A DNA stretch of 64,000 nucleotides from Pseudomonas sp. FP2196 (GCF_030687715.1 NZ_CP117445.1:2476501-2540500), one strand, 5' to 3'; positions 43,849 through 55,300 are shown, numbered from the stretch's first letter. The notes: generated by a model from the sequence alone, not told the origin. Translations and numbers: made by a program.

Positions 43849-44487
43849 TCATTTCGCTTCACCCTGTGGCTTGAGGCTGGCGATCAGTTCGTCGGTGCTG
43901 ACGATGACGTGGGCGAAGGTCGGGCCATTGAGCTCGTGGGCGGCGTGCATCATTTCAGGCTTGAACGCGGCGGTGGCATCGCGCACCAGGGTCACGTGGT
44001 AGCCCAGCTCCGAGGCGTAACGGGCGGTGGCCTCGATGCAGGTGTTGGCCAGCAGGCCGACGATGATCACGTGGGTGATGCCTTTCTGCTTCAGGCGAAA
44101 ATCCAGGTCGGTATTGGCAAAACCACTGGAGCCCCAGTGTTCCTGCACGACGATGTCGCCATCCTTCGGTGCGAAATCCGGGTGCCATTCGCCGCCCCAT
44201 TCGCCACGGGCAAAATGGTGCATGTGCATGATCTTGCATTGGGTCGGGGTGGGGTGATCCCAGTTTTCGTAGTCGCCTTTTTCCCAGCGGTGATGGGGTA
44301 CGATGACCACCGGAATGTCTAGCTCGCGCACCGCGCGGTCGAGTTTGCGCAGGTTGTCGAGCAAGCCGTTCTGCTCGGCCATCGGTTTGATCAGCGGAAA
44401 GATCTTGCCGCTTTCCGAGAGAAAATCGTTGTACGGATCGACCAGCAGGTAAGCGGTTCTGTCCAGTGAATAGAGAGGTTTCGACAT
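43849..44487 (-). CDS. Cysteine hydrolase, isochorismatase family
   Basis: 212 residues from ATG 44487 (GGAG nine bases upstream). Catalytic triad candidates: Asp in AYLLVDPYNDF, Lys near KGDYENW/KDGDIVVQEHW, and the nucleophile Cys in VGLLANTCIEATARYA. The family includes nicotinamidase, isochorismatase and other C-N hydrolases; the precise substrate is unknown. Divergent from an HxlR regulator with a short palindrome between them. Confidence 0.9.
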   Translation of the reverse strand: MSKPLYSLDRTAYLLVDPYNDFLSESGKIFPLIKPMAEQNGLLDNLRKLDRAVRELDIPVVIVPHHRWEKGDYENWDHPTPTQCKIMHMHHFARGEWGGEWHPDFAPKDGDIVVQEHWGSSGFANTDLDFRLKQKGITHVIIVGLLANTCIEATARYASELGYHVTLVRDATAAFKPEMMHAAHELNGPTFAHVIVSTDELIASLKPQGEAK

Positions 44488-44548
44488 GACTGTTTGCTCC
44501 GGCAATTGGATTGATCGGTGCGGAGGGCTTGTCCCGGCATCGTGTGAA

Positions 44549-44561
44549 TATGATAATCATA
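44549..44561. promoter_or_regulatory. 13-bp palindrome in the isochorismatase/HxlR divergent promoter
   Basis: TATGATAATCATA, centred 68 bases from the hydrolase start and 32 from the HxlR start. Likely overlaps promoter elements; candidate HxlR operator. Confidence 0.5.
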
Positions 44562-44586
44562 GTATGTGTAAAAGAGGCAAGCCCTG

Positions 44587-45087
44587 ATGTCTGTAAACGA
44601 TAGTCCTGCTGCGCCGACCCTGTGCCCGATTGACCGGGCCGAGACGATCGTCGGCGACCGCTGGACGGTGCTGGTTTTGCGCGAGTTGTTCATGGGCAAT
44701 CATCGCTATGACGAGATCCAGGCGCAGACCGGAGGCACCCCGCAAATGGTCGCCGCTCGTCTGAAAAGCCTGGAGGCGGACGGACTGGTCGAGCGTCGCT
44801 TGTACAACGAGCGGCCGAAACGCTACGAGTACCACCTCACTGCGAAAGGTGAGGCGTTCTACCCGGTGGTCATCGCTTTGCGGGCGTGGGGAGAAACCTG
44901 GTGCAAAGCACCGGAGGAGGGCCTGGCGGTGAGCATGACTCACAAGAAGTGCAATCACAGCGCAGGTCTCGGCCCACTGTGTGATCACTGCGGTGAGCCG
45001 CTGCGCCGTGAAGACCTGATCAGCCAGCCGCAACAAGCCTACGCCGCCGAACGGCAGGCGCGGCGTGAGGCGTTCAAGGCGAAATAG
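44587..45087 (+). CDS. HxlR family transcriptional regulator with C-terminal Cys-rich tail
   Basis: 166 residues; GAGG nine bases before ATG. Winged HTH at about residues 12-100 (CPIDRAETIVGDRWTVLVLREL, GTPQMVAARLKSLEADGLV), with the N-terminal Cys conserved in redox-sensing HxlR members. A longer-than-usual tail contains CNHSAGLGPLCDHCGEPL, four Cys/His that look like a zinc knuckle. Divergent from the isochorismatase-family hydrolase, its likely target. Confidence 0.9.
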   Translation: MSVNDSPAAPTLCPIDRAETIVGDRWTVLVLRELFMGNHRYDEIQAQTGGTPQMVAARLKSLEADGLVERRLYNERPKRYEYHLTAKGEAFYPVVIALRAWGETWCKAPEEGLAVSMTHKKCNHSAGLGPLCDHCGEPLRREDLISQPQQAYAAERQARREAFKAK

Positions 45088-45093
45088 CGTCGA

Positions 45094-45717
45094 TCACGGC
45101 GTGCCGTTGCGTCCGTGCAGCAGAAAGCCGGGCCGTTGGCTCAAACGCTCGTAATAGGCGTTTACCGCCGGCAGATGCGGATGCTCGAGCGGGGTTTCAA
45201 ACCAGCGATTCACCGACAGCCCGATGGGGATATCCGCGAGAGAAAACTGCTCGCCGCTGACGTAGGCGCCGGTTTTTTCCAGCTGTCGGTCGAGGATTTC
45301 CATGTTTTTCGACCACTGCTTGATACCGGCGGCCAGCGCGGTGCTGTCCTGATAGTCCGGCGATTGGCGCACCAGTGACATGAACGGGTACGACCACGAG
45401 CGGTTCAGTTCCGAAGCCTGCCAGTCGATCCACTGATCAACCCGCGCCCGCGCTTGTGGTTCGGCTGGATAGAGGTGCAAGCCTTGGAAATTAGCCGCCA
45501 GATAACGAATGATCGTGTTCGATTCCCACAGGGTGAAATCACCGTCCTGAATCACCGGCACCATGGCGCAGGGATTCAAGGCGAGAAACTCCGCTGATTC
45601 GGTCGACCGAAAGCCTGTGCCCCAATCCTCGCGTTCGAACGCAATGTCGAGTTCAGCGCAGGCCCAGAGCACTTTGCGCACGTTGATCGATGAAGCTCTG
45701 CCCAGTATTCGCAGCAT
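45094..45717 (-). CDS. Glutathione S-transferase family protein
   Basis: 207 residues from ATG 45717 (AGGGAAA upstream). The thioredoxin-like domain ([40 protein letters not shown] with the cis-Pro and the ES glutathione-contact pair) precedes a helical domain ending [12 protein letters not shown]. The [10 protein letters not shown] start is typical of the beta/theta-like GSTs common in pseudomonads. Convergent with the HxlR gene, seven bases apart. Confidence 0.9.
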   Translation of the reverse strand: MLRILGRASSINVRKVLWACAELDIAFEREDWGTGFRSTESAEFLALNPCAMVPVIQDGDFTLWESNTIIRYLAANFQGLHLYPAEPQARARVDQWIDWQASELNRSWSYPFMSLVRQSPDYQDSTALAAGIKQWSKNMEILDRQLEKTGAYVSGEQFSLADIPIGLSVNRWFETPLEHPHLPAVNAYYERLSQRPGFLLHGRNGTP

Positions 45718-45769
45718 TGGATTTCCCTGTCCGGTAGTGATTGGTCGCAAATAAATACCACACTCCAAT

Positions 45770-45803
45770 ACGCAAGGCCCGCACACGGCGGGCCTTGCGT
45801 TTT
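45770..45803. terminator. Strong hairpin (12-bp stem)
   Basis: ACGCAAGGCCCG pairs with CGGGCCTTGCGT. On the plus strand TTTT follows; on the minus strand it lies just after the stop of the small frame 45806-46036 but has no T-run. Confidence 0.6.
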
Positions 45804-45805
45804 CA

Positions 45806-46036
45806 TCAAAGCAACCTCAAAGACTGCTCGCCAACGGAGAGGTTGAAGCTGCCACGGGTGAGGAAATCATCGGTCTGAATGTGCGTGAAGATACAGCCGA
45901 AGCCGAAGCCGATCCCCAGCACCCACGTACCGATGCGGTTGAGCACATGGATGAAGCGATAGCCGATGATGCCTATGATCCCCGAACCGGGGGCACCGAT
46001 GACGATGCCGACCGGCACCGGAACACTGTCGACCAC
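45806..46036 (-). CDS. Possible small hydrophobic protein (76 aa)
   Basis: GTG start with AGG about ten bases upstream. The product has a Gly/Ile-rich hydrophobic stretch ([20 protein letters not shown]) and a second one ([16 protein letters not shown]), so it would be a membrane peptide. It lies between two hairpins, which is compatible with a separate small gene, but I recognise no family and a spurious frame is possible. Confidence 0.4.
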   Translation of the reverse strand: MVDSVPVPVGIVIGAPGSGIIGIIGYRFIHVLNRIGTWVLGIGFGFGCIFTHIQTDDFLTRGSFNLSVGEQSLRLL

Positions 46037-46055
46037 GTTTGCAGCCTGTAGGCGG

Positions 46056-46080
46056 AAAAAGGCCGGGACATGCCCGGCCT
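46056..46080 (-). terminator. Intrinsic terminator of the alpha/beta hydrolase gene
   Basis: On the minus strand AGGCCGGG, short loop, CCCGGCCT, then TTTTT, 27 bases after the stop. Confidence 0.9.
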
Positions 46081-46106
46081 GATTGACGAAAAAACAGTGC
46101 CTGCTG

Positions 46107-46925
46107 TCAGCGGTTAAGGAACGCCAACAGATCCTCGTTCAATGCCTGAGCGTGAGTCACCGCAAAACCGTGCGGCGCACCCGCGTAGACCTTCAGCTCG
46201 GCACCCTTGATTTGCGCAGCCGCCTGCTTGCCAGTGGTTTCGAACGGCACGATCTGGTCGCCGTCACCATGGATCACCAACGTCGGCACATCGATCTTGG
46301 CCATGTCCGGGCGGAAGTCGGTTTCCGAGAACGCGGTGACGCAATCCACGGTGCCTTTGAGCGAGGCCAACAGGGCGACGTTCAGCGTCTGGGTCAGTAC
46401 GCCGTCGGAGACCTTCTGGCCCTGATTGGTGCCGTAGAACGGCGCAGCGAAATCCGCGATGAACTGCGCACGATCCTTGAGCAGGCCAGCCTTGATGCCG
46501 TCGAACACAGTTTTGTCGACGCCTTGCGGGAAGTCGGCTTTCTTGCCGAACAGCGGAGTGACCGCGCCCAGCAACACCAGCCCTGCAACACGTTCGCTAC
46601 CGTGACGGGCGATGTAGCGGCTGACATCGCCGCCGCCCATGGAGAAGCCCACCAGCGTCACGTCGCGCAGATCCAGATGATTGATCAATTGCGCGATGTC
46701 ATCGGCAAAAGTGTCGTAGTCATAACCGGTCCACGGCTGATCGGAACGGCCAAAACCGCGACGGTCGAAAGCGATGGTGCGGTAGCCGCGGCTGCTCAGG
46801 TATTCCATTTGGTATTCCCACATATCGGCATCCAGCGGCCAGCCGTGGCTGAACAGTACGGGCTTACCGCTGCCCCAGTCCTTGTAATAGATTTCGGTGC
46901 CGTCTTGAGTCTTGAACGTGCTCAT
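46107..46925 (-). CDS. Alpha/beta hydrolase, non-heme chloroperoxidase/arylesterase type
   Basis: 272 residues from ATG 46925, GGAG six bases upstream. Starts MSTFKTQDGTEIYYKDWGSG, with the oxyanion HGWPLDADMW, nucleophile elbow GFSMGGGDV (Ser near 95), Asp in VIHGDGDQIVPF and His in GAPHGFAVTH. This is the layout of the cofactor-free haloperoxidase/perhydrolase family, in practice esterases. Divergent from an HxlR regulator. Confidence 0.92.
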   Translation of the reverse strand: MSTFKTQDGTEIYYKDWGSGKPVLFSHGWPLDADMWEYQMEYLSSRGYRTIAFDRRGFGRSDQPWTGYDYDTFADDIAQLINHLDLRDVTLVGFSMGGGDVSRYIARHGSERVAGLVLLGAVTPLFGKKADFPQGVDKTVFDGIKAGLLKDRAQFIADFAAPFYGTNQGQKVSDGVLTQTLNVALLASLKGTVDCVTAFSETDFRPDMAKIDVPTLVIHGDGDQIVPFETTGKQAAAQIKGAELKVYAGAPHGFAVTHAQALNEDLLAFLNR

Positions 46926-47099
46926 GGAAACTCCTGCGTTTGGGGTCATTCGTGGACTTAGCAGCCTTTACTATCCGCGCAAATTCCACAGGCAACTTGT
47001 ACGCAGGTGCTAAGTTTGCCCCTGCTCGCGCAGCCATTTGTTTTCAGGGGTTGTAAGATGCAACCGCATGAAACGACCGTTCTGCTGGAGATATCTGAA

Positions 47100-47549
47100 A
47101 TGAAGCGCAAAAGTCTTGAAGGCAATGCCTGCCCGGTCGCCCGGACACTGGATCTGATTGGCGACTGGTGGTCGTTGTTGATCATTCGTGATGCGCTGGA
47201 CGGAATTCGCCGGTTCAGTGATTTTCAGAAAAATCTGGATATCGCCAAGAACATGCTCAGTGCCCGGCTCAAGGCGCTGGTAGAGCAGGGGATCCTGCAA
47301 ACGGAGTTGGCGGCTGACGGTGGTGCCTATAAGGAATACGTGCTGACGGAACGCGGCAAGGCTTTGCAGACCGTAATCGTCGCGTTATCGCAATGGGGCG
47401 GCGAGTTCATGTACGCGCCGGGTGAGCGGGGCTCGGTGATGGTTGATGTGAAGCATCGTCAGCCGATCAGGAAGCTGGAATTGATATCGGCCGATGGTCG
47501 CATACTGGCGCCGCAGGACGTCGCGACCCGATTGGGTGTTGATTACTGA
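47100..47549 (+). CDS. HxlR family transcriptional regulator
   Basis: 149 residues from ATG 47100 with GGAG nine bases upstream. HTH region NACPVARTLDLIGDWWSLLI, RRFSDFQKNLDIAKNMLSARL, KALVEQGIL; the Cys before the first helix is conserved in the family. A C-terminal extension (VDVKHRQPIRKLELISADG) resembles the small added domain of some HxlR proteins. Divergent from the alpha/beta hydrolase and probably its regulator. Confidence 0.9.
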   Translation: MKRKSLEGNACPVARTLDLIGDWWSLLIIRDALDGIRRFSDFQKNLDIAKNMLSARLKALVEQGILQTELAADGGAYKEYVLTERGKALQTVIVALSQWGGEFMYAPGERGSVMVDVKHRQPIRKLELISADGRILAPQDVATRLGVDY

Positions 47550-47592
47550 CTTTGACTGCGGGCAACCCCCGATAGACGGACAAAACTTATAT

Positions 47593-47642
47593 TTGACGTC
47601 AAAATGATGGCCATCTAATATCGCGCCACTATTTTGATGTCA
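47593..47642 (+). promoter_or_regulatory. Sigma-70-like promoter with an overlapping inverted repeat before the TpsB gene
   Basis: TTGACG (47593-47598), 17-bp spacer, TAATAT (47616-47621). An inverted repeat TGACGTCAAAAT (47594-47605) / ATTTTGATGTCA (47631-47642; 11 of 12 match) straddles the -10 and start region, so a repressor or DNA loop could act here. Read directly from sequence; activity untested. Confidence 0.65.
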
Positions 47643-47665
47643 TTCTCCGTCTCGAGGGATCGAAC

Positions 47666-49372
47666 ATGTACCCACCCGCCCTCGTGGCGAGGTTGTGCGT
47701 AGCCTTGCTGTGCCTGTCTCCACTCCAAATCGCAGCCGCTGCACCCACCCCCGGTGACACCGACCTGATTCGCGACCGCCAGAATCGCCTGCTCGAAGAG
47801 CAGCAGCGGCGCCTCGAAGAACTCAAGGACCTGCCCGGCAAAGACGCCAAGCCTACGCAACCGGCAGCGCCCACCGATACCCGCTGCTTCCCGATCAAAG
47901 ACATCGAGCTCAAGGGCGCCGACAGTCTTTCCGAGCGCGACAAGACTCGCCTGCTCAAACCCTACATCGGTGAATGCCTGGGTGTGCCGCAGCTCAACGA
48001 GCTGCTCAAAGTCATCACCGATTACTACATCGAGAAAGGTCTGGTCACCAGCCGTGCCTACCTGCCGCAACAGGATCTGTCCGGCGGACATCTGAAAGTG
48101 CTGGTGGTCGAGGGCAAGCTTGAAGGCATGAAAGGCGCCGAGAACAGCAAGCTGTCGGAGCGTGAACTGGCCATGGCGTTTCCCGGCAAGTCAGGTGAAT
48201 TGGTCAATCTGCGCGAGATCGAGCAGATGGTCGATCAGCTCAACCGCCTACCCTCTAACCAGGCAAAAATGGAACTGGCGCCGGGCCAGAACGTCGGTGG
48301 CAGCACCGTGCTGGTCAACAACACCCCACAGAAACCCTGGCGTGCAGGCTTGTCGCGCAGCAACGACGGCCAGCGCAGCACAGGCGAGCAACAATGGGGC
48401 ACGACGTTCGACTGGGACAGCCCGTTGGGCCTGGCCGATCAGTTGAGCCTGCGCGGCGGTCACGACGCGATGACCGATCACCAGCACACCTCCAACAACG
48501 CCATGCTCAATTACAACTTGCCATGGGGCTGGTGGAACTTCAGCTACACCTACAGCCAGAGCGAATACCGCTCGCAGATCGCCGCCAACGGCTACAACTT
48601 CAAGCAGACCGGCGACAGCGAAAACCATCAGATCCGCGCCGAGCGAGTGATCCACCGCGACGCCGTCAGCAAGACCTCGCTCAACGCTGGCCTGTCCTAC
48701 CTGCGCACCAACGCCTTTATCGAAGACAGCAAACTCAAGCTGAGCAGCAACCGCATCAGCGAAGCGCAGTTCGGCTTCAACCACGGCCGCCGTGTCGGCA
48801 GTGCGTTCGTCAACTTCGACGCCGGCATGCAGGAAGGCATCGGCGCCTTCGATGCGCAGGGCAGCCACAATCCAGGTCCCGGCGAACCGAACGCACGCTA
48901 CCGCAAATACACCGCCACCCTGAGCTACTTGCAGCCGTTCAAGGTGTGGGGTGAGTCCTTCAGTTTCAGCAGCCTGATGACCGGCCAGCGTAGCGAAGAC
49001 GTGCTCTTCAGCTCGCAGCGCACCAGCCTTGGCGGGTCATCGTCGATCCGTGGCTACAAGGATCAATCGCTGTCCGGCGACAGCGGCGGTTACTGGCGCA
49101 ACGACCTGCGCTGGGCCCGTCCGGTGACCCTCGAATGGCTACAGCCGGTGTTCGCCGAATATGGCACCAGCCTCGGTTACGACCAGGGCGTGATTCGTGG
49201 CGATCGCTACAACGGTGATCAGCACGGGCGCATGTCGAGCAACTCGCTGGAGCTGTTCGCCCGTGGCCAGCACGTCGCCGCTAGCGTGACGTTTGCCCAC
49301 TCCCTGGAACGACCGGACGCGCTGACCGAGCGCGAAGCACCGATCTATTTCCGCCTGGATTTTTTCATTTAA
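47666..49372 (+). CDS. Two-partner secretion outer-membrane transporter (ShlB/FhaC/CdiB family)
   Basis: 568 residues, GAGGG eight bases before ATG. Signal peptide (about 1-26), an N-terminal helix segment rich in Gln/Arg/Glu (RDRQNRLLEEQQRRLEELKD) that plugs the pore in FhaC, two POTRA domains (CFPIKDIELKGADSLSERDK; GGHLKVLVVEGKLEGMKG) and a 16-strand barrel with the L6 signature SSSIRGYKDQSLSGDSGGYW (near 455-475). Ends in Phe-Ile. It exports the giant partner encoded 25 bp downstream; the cassettes that follow mark the system as CDI-like. Confidence 0.95.
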   Translation: MYPPALVARLCVALLCLSPLQIAAAAPTPGDTDLIRDRQNRLLEEQQRRLEELKDLPGKDAKPTQPAAPTDTRCFPIKDIELKGADSLSERDKTRLLKPYIGECLGVPQLNELLKVITDYYIEKGLVTSRAYLPQQDLSGGHLKVLVVEGKLEGMKGAENSKLSERELAMAFPGKSGELVNLREIEQMVDQLNRLPSNQAKMELAPGQNVGGSTVLVNNTPQKPWRAGLSRSNDGQRSTGEQQWGTTFDWDSPLGLADQLSLRGGHDAMTDHQHTSNNAMLNYNLPWGWWNFSYTYSQSEYRSQIAANGYNFKQTGDSENHQIRAERVIHRDAVSKTSLNAGLSYLRTNAFIEDSKLKLSSNRISEAQFGFNHGRRVGSAFVNFDAGMQEGIGAFDAQGSHNPGPGEPNARYRKYTATLSYLQPFKVWGESFSFSSLMTGQRSEDVLFSSQRTSLGGSSSIRGYKDQSLSGDSGGYWRNDLRWARPVTLEWLQPVFAEYGTSLGYDQGVIRGDRYNGDQHGRMSSNSLELFARGQHVAASVTFAHSLERPDALTEREAPIYFRLDFFI

Positions 49373-49397
49373 TTTTTGCCTGCCCCGAGATTCTGAC

Positions 49398-52300
49398 ATG
49401 GACATCCGTCAACTGGCCTGCCTGGCCAGTCAGCCTTCTGCTGCCGTAAAACACCGCGAACACTTCCTGGGTATGCCAAAACGCGGTCTGGCGTTCCTGC
49501 TGGCGAACGTCATGTTCTGGCAACCGATGTGGGCGCAGGCGGATGGAATTGTCGTCAATGCCCCCGGCACCACACTCGACCGCGCGGGCAATGGCGTGCC
49601 GATCGTCAATATCGCCGCGCCCAATGCGACGGGGCTTTCGCACAATCAGTTTCATGATTACAACGTTGGTGCTGAAGGCGTCATCCTCAACAACGCCACA
49701 GCGCGCACGCAACTGACGCAACTGGGCGGGATCATTCTCGGCAACCCGAACCTGCGTGGCACTGCTGCGCAAACCATCCTCAACGAAGTCAACGGTGGTA
49801 GCCCCAGCCAGTTGCGCGGTTACACAGAAGTGGCGGGGCAGTCAGCGCGAGTGATTGTCGCCAACCCCTATGGCATCACGTGTAACGGCTGCGGGTTCAT
49901 CAACACGCCGCGCGTGACGTTGACCACCGGCAAACCGGTGCTCGACAATGGTCGGCTGGATCGTTTTCAGGTGGATCAGGGCAGTGTGTCCATCGACGGC
50001 GCCGGACTGGATGCGAGCAACGTCGACAGCTTTGAAATCATCACGCGCAGCGCGCAGATCAACGCGCAGATTCACGCCAAACGCCTGAGCATCACCGCCG
50101 GCCGCAACGACGTAAACGCAGACACGCTCGCCGCCACCGCGCGGGCTGAAGATGGCAGTGCCAAACCGCAACTGGCCATCGATTCTTCGGCGCTTGGCGG
50201 CATGTACGCCGGGGCGATCAAACTGGTGGGGACGGAGCAGGGCGTCGGTGTGAAACTGGCCGGCGATCTTGCCTCCAGCGCCGGTGATATCCAGATCGAT
50301 GCCAGCGGCCAGTTGAGCGTAGCCAAAGTCACTGCCAGCAATGCAGTCGATGTCAAAGCCAAGAGTCTCGATGCCCAAGGCGCTGTTTATGCCGGCACGC
50401 AACTGGCTGTGCAAACCGCTGAAGATCTGGTCAACCGGCAGAGCCTTGCCGCCAGAGACAGTGTGATCCTGAACAGCGGCGGCAAATTGACCAACAACGG
50501 CGTGATCGAAGCCGGGGTGAACGCCGACAACAGCCGCAACGCCACGGGTGATCTGTCCATCAACAGCGCGGCGCTGAGCAACACTGGCAGCGTGTTGGCC
50601 AGTCGTTCGCTGAGCGCCACGGTCGCAGGCCAGTTCGACAATCAGAACGGCATCGTCCAGGCGAAAACCGTCACCTTGAGTGCGACCCGTCTGGTCAACC
50701 AAGGCGCCGACGCACGTATTTATGGCGAAACCCGTCTGGCCATCAGCGCCCCGGCCATCGTCAATCTCAACGGTCTGATCCGCTTTTCCGATGGTCAGGC
50801 GGCGACGCTGTCGGTCGACAGCCTCGACAACCATCAGGGCCGTATCGAAATCGCTGGCGGCAGTCTCAAGCTCGATGCCCGGGATGTGCAAAACGCTGAC
50901 GGCAAAATCGTAGCAGGCCATCTGGACATCGATGCCCGGCAAGTCGACAACACCGGCGGCCTGATCGGCGCCAGTCAGAGTGATGCCAAGGTTGTAGCCC
51001 GTGAGCGGCTCGACAATAGCAAAGGCAAAATCCAGGCGACAAACACTCTGGCGGTGTCCGGCGGTGAATTGCTCAACCACGGCGGTACGCTGGCGGCTGA
51101 CCGGATACAGGTCACAGCCACTCGCCTCGATAACAGCGCCAAAGGGGTGATCAGTGCCGAAAACGGTGCTGCCGAGCTGGCACTTGAGCAGGATCTGGAT
51201 AACCACGACGGCAAGGTACAGGCATCGGTTCGCCTGACCGTCGTTGCTCAAAGCATCAACAATCGCAATGCCAACCTGATCGGCAAAACCCTCGAAGTGA
51301 CCAGTCGCGGCACACTCGACAATACCCAAGGCACCCTTTCTTCCGATGACAGCGTGGTCACCAGCGAAGACTTGGACAACAGCCAGGGGCTGATTCAGGG
51401 CAATGATCGCCTGAACGTTACCGCCCGCGATCTGCAGAACTCGGCCGGCAAATTGCTGGGCGGCGTGGTTGACGTGCAACTTGCCAACCTCACCGGCAAC
51501 AACGACGGCACCCTCAGCGCGGAGAGCGGCAAACTTACGCTGGTGGTCCAGCAGCACCTGAACAACGCGCTAGGTCGGTTGCAAGCCGGTCAGGGTGATG
51601 TGGTTATTCACGCCGCTTCGCTCGATAACCGTGGCGGTGTCGTCGCGGCGCAGCAACTAGTGGTGATGGCTGAGAACGGCCACGTCGACAACCGTGGCGG
51701 GCGCATCATCAGTGATGGTCTGGACCTGCACGCGGCCAGCCTCGATAACAGCAATAACGGTCTGTTGGCGGCGGGTGTTGACGGTGCGCGGTTGATCCTC
51801 AAACGAGCTGCTCCCGGCCAGTCGCAACTGCTCAACGTCAAAGGCCGAATCCAGAGCGATGCCGACTTGCACATCGAAAGCGATGTCGTCGACAACAGCG
51901 CCGGCGTCCTGCTTGGCAAAACCATCGACGTGACCGCCACCCAACTGAGCAACAACGACAAAGGTGGCATAGTCGGCAACGGCGGTGATGTCGCACTTAA
52001 AATCAGTGGTGTCTTCAGCAACGTCACTGGCGTGGTCGATGCCGCTGAACAACGCCTGCTGCTCGATCAGCTCACCGAACTGGATAACCGTGGCGGCACC
52101 TTGCGCGGCAAACGACTGGACATCACCAGCGCTTCGATCAACAACAACGCTGCCGGCCAGATCATTGCGGGCAGTGACGGCCTGAAAATCACCGGCAAAA
52201 CCCTGCTGAACCAGCAAGGCGTGATCCTCGCCAATGGCAGTCACGCCGAGCTGGCTCTCGGTAGCGGAAACCTTCAGAACCAGGGCGGCACGCTGCAGGC

Positions 52301-55300
52301 CGACACACTGGAGATCACCAGCGCCGAACTCGATAACAGCGCAGTCAACGGCAAGGCCGGATTGATCTCCAGCCTGTTGGGCGAACTGAAATTGACCGTA
52401 ACCCGCCTGGCTAACCGGGCCGGCAAGATGTTCGCCAAGGATCAGTTGGTGTTCGTCGGCGACAGTCTGGACAACGCAGGTGGCGAAATCAGCGGCAATC
52501 GATTGGCGCTCGAAGCGGTCAGCCAGATTCTCAATCAGGGTGGCCTGATCGAATCTGCTACCCATCTGATGCTCACCAGCGGCCAATTGAACAACAGCGC
52601 CGGCGGCCAGATTCGCGCACTCGGCGGCGCCTCCAGTCAGATCAAACTGACCGGCAACCTGAACAACCAGAGCGGCGTGATCGAGATCGGCAGTCAGGAT
52701 CTGATGCTTACCGGGACCCAGCTCAATAACCTCAGCGGTAGCGTGCGTCACGCTGCGCAGGGCGTCTTCGATCTGGACCTGACCAATCTGACCGGCACCC
52801 AGGGCAGCCTCACCGGGCTGGGCAAAGGCGTGTGGGATGTCGGATCGGTCAACGGCGTCGGCACCTGGCAACTCAATGGAGGCCTGACCTACACCAGCGC
52901 TCAGGATCTGACCCTCAACGCCGACGACCGCATCGCCAGCGCTTCGGCACTGAGCCTGAATGTCGCCAACCTGACCAACGCCGGGCAACTGCTCAGCGAC
53001 AGTGATCTGACGCTGACCCTGACCGGAAATCTGCTCAACAGTGGGCGGATGTCGGCGCAACAGAAACTCACCATCAGCGCCAACGATCTGATTCAACAGG
53101 ACGGGCGCCTGGTCAGCGGTGGCGATACCGCACTGACCCTGCGCGGCACGCTCGATAACCTCGGTCGCCTGATCGCCAACCAGAACCTCACGGTGACGGC
53201 GGCGCGTATCAACAACAAAGGCACCCTCGGCGCCCAAGGCAATCTTGAATTCACCGCTGCCAACGGCATCTACAACGGCGCCGACACCCTGCTGTTCAGC
53301 GGCGGTACGATGAAACTGCATAGCAACAGCCTGAACAACTTCTACGGCGACATCTACAGCCGCGGCAACCTGAGCTTCGACGCTGTGGGCGGCGGTCGTG
53401 CCGCGTTATTCAGCAACTTGTCGGGCACCGTTGAAGGCGAGGGTGATATCGATATCAATGCAGTCTCGGTGGAAAACGCCAAGGCTGAATTCGAGATGAC
53501 TTCGGGGCAATCATCCGGCAGCTTGAGCTGGGTGTGCGGCCAGCATTGCGGCGGCGGTGATGGCTGGAAACGCGGCTATATCACCATCACCACTGACTTC
53601 AACGATCAAGTCCTCAAGGACTCGCGCGCGGCACGATTTGTGGCCGGCAAAAACTTCAACATCCACGCCAACCAAGTGGAAAACCGCTACAGCCTGCTGG
53701 CGGCCAACGGCGACCTGACGGTGACCGCCGACAGCCTGTTGAACCAGGGCGCGGTCTCGCGTTCGGGCCATCGGGTGCTGCAGATCGGCACGCCGGGGCA
53801 TATCGACAACAGCCTCTGGGATCAGATGGAGTTCGTCGACATCCCGGCATTCAACGCGGCGACAGCGGCGGGCAACTTCGACGAGGCGCGTTTCGAAGAA
53901 TTGGTCAGTCGCTCCAGTGACTCGCGATTCGCCCCGACCAGCGACGTCACCACCTGGAATGAAAACGGCAACAACGTCTACTCGGCGGTGCTTCAGGCCG
54001 GTGGCAAAGTCAAACTGGACGTCACCAACAGCATTCAGAATGGCACGCTTTACGAAAACACCTATGGGCAATTGACCGGATCTTTGTCCAGCGATCAGAC
54101 CTCGGTGGCGGGTGGCATCAACATCAATCTGGGCAAGCACAGCACTGACGCCAGCACCCAGGCACCGAAAGACGTAACGCGCATCGAACGCGTCGATGCC
54201 GATGGCGTGAAGCAGATCAGCTTCGTCCCGGTCGACTTTAAGGGCGTACCTTTTGCGGCGGTCGATCCGACGGCCTCCTCGACGTTCCGTCTGCCGAAAG
54301 GCCCATACGGCATGTTCGTGCAGAGCACCAATCCGCAGAGCCGTTATCTGATCGAAACCAACCCGGAGCTGACCCAGACCGCGGCGTTCATGAGTTCCGA
54401 CTACCTGTTGGGCAAACTCGATTTCAGCGCCGACGAAACCGCGCGCCGCTTGGGTGACGGTCGCTACGAATCGCGTTTGATCAGCGACGCGGTCATGGCC
54501 CAGACCGGCCAGCGTTTCCTCGCTGGCGGCCTGGAAAACGACTACGAGCAATTCCGTTATCTGATGGATAACGCGCTCGCCAGCAAGAACGAACTGAACC
54601 TGTCGGTCGGCGTAAGCCTGACCTCCGCGCAGGTTGCCGCACTGACCCACGACATCGTCTGGATGGAAGAACGTGTCGTCGATGGCCAGAAAGTGCTGGT
54701 GCCGGTGCTTTACCTGGCACAGGCCGAATCGCGCAACGTGCGCGGCGGCAGCCTGATTCAGGGCCGCGATCTGGAATTGCTTGCCGGCAATGACCTGGTC
54801 AATGTCGGCACCTTGAGCGCTACCAAAGACGTCTCCGTCGACGTCAAGGGCAGCCTCTATCAGGGTGGTCTGGTCGAAGCCAACGAGCGCATCACGCTCA
54901 TGGCCACCGACAGCATTCGCAACGCCTTGGCCGGCGAGATTCGCGGCAATCAGGTCAGCCTCACCAGCCTCAAGGGCGACATCGTCAACGATCGCACCGC
55001 TGTCGCCGTGCGTGACGGCAACGGCATGCGCACGCTGGTCGATGACGGCGGCAACATCACCGCGCGAGACAGCCTGACCATCAAGTCCGGCCAGGATCTG
55101 GTCAACTCGTCATCCATCAGCAGCGGCGGCGACGCCAGCCTGAGCGCAGCCCGCGACATCAACCTGCTGGCGACGCGCAACGAAAACGAACTCCACGAAG
55201 TGTTCAATGGCGGCCATCGCTCGGTCGTCACCACCACCGTGGAAAACCTTGCGTCGACGGTGAAAAGCGGCGGCAATCTGAAGCTCGATGCCGGCCGCGA

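Noticed and set aside
49842..53321. Long minus-strand ORFs inside cdiA (49842-51557 and 51657-53321)
   Set aside because: Antisense shadows of GC-rich FHA-repeat coding sequence; the repetitive plus-strand protein explains their openness.
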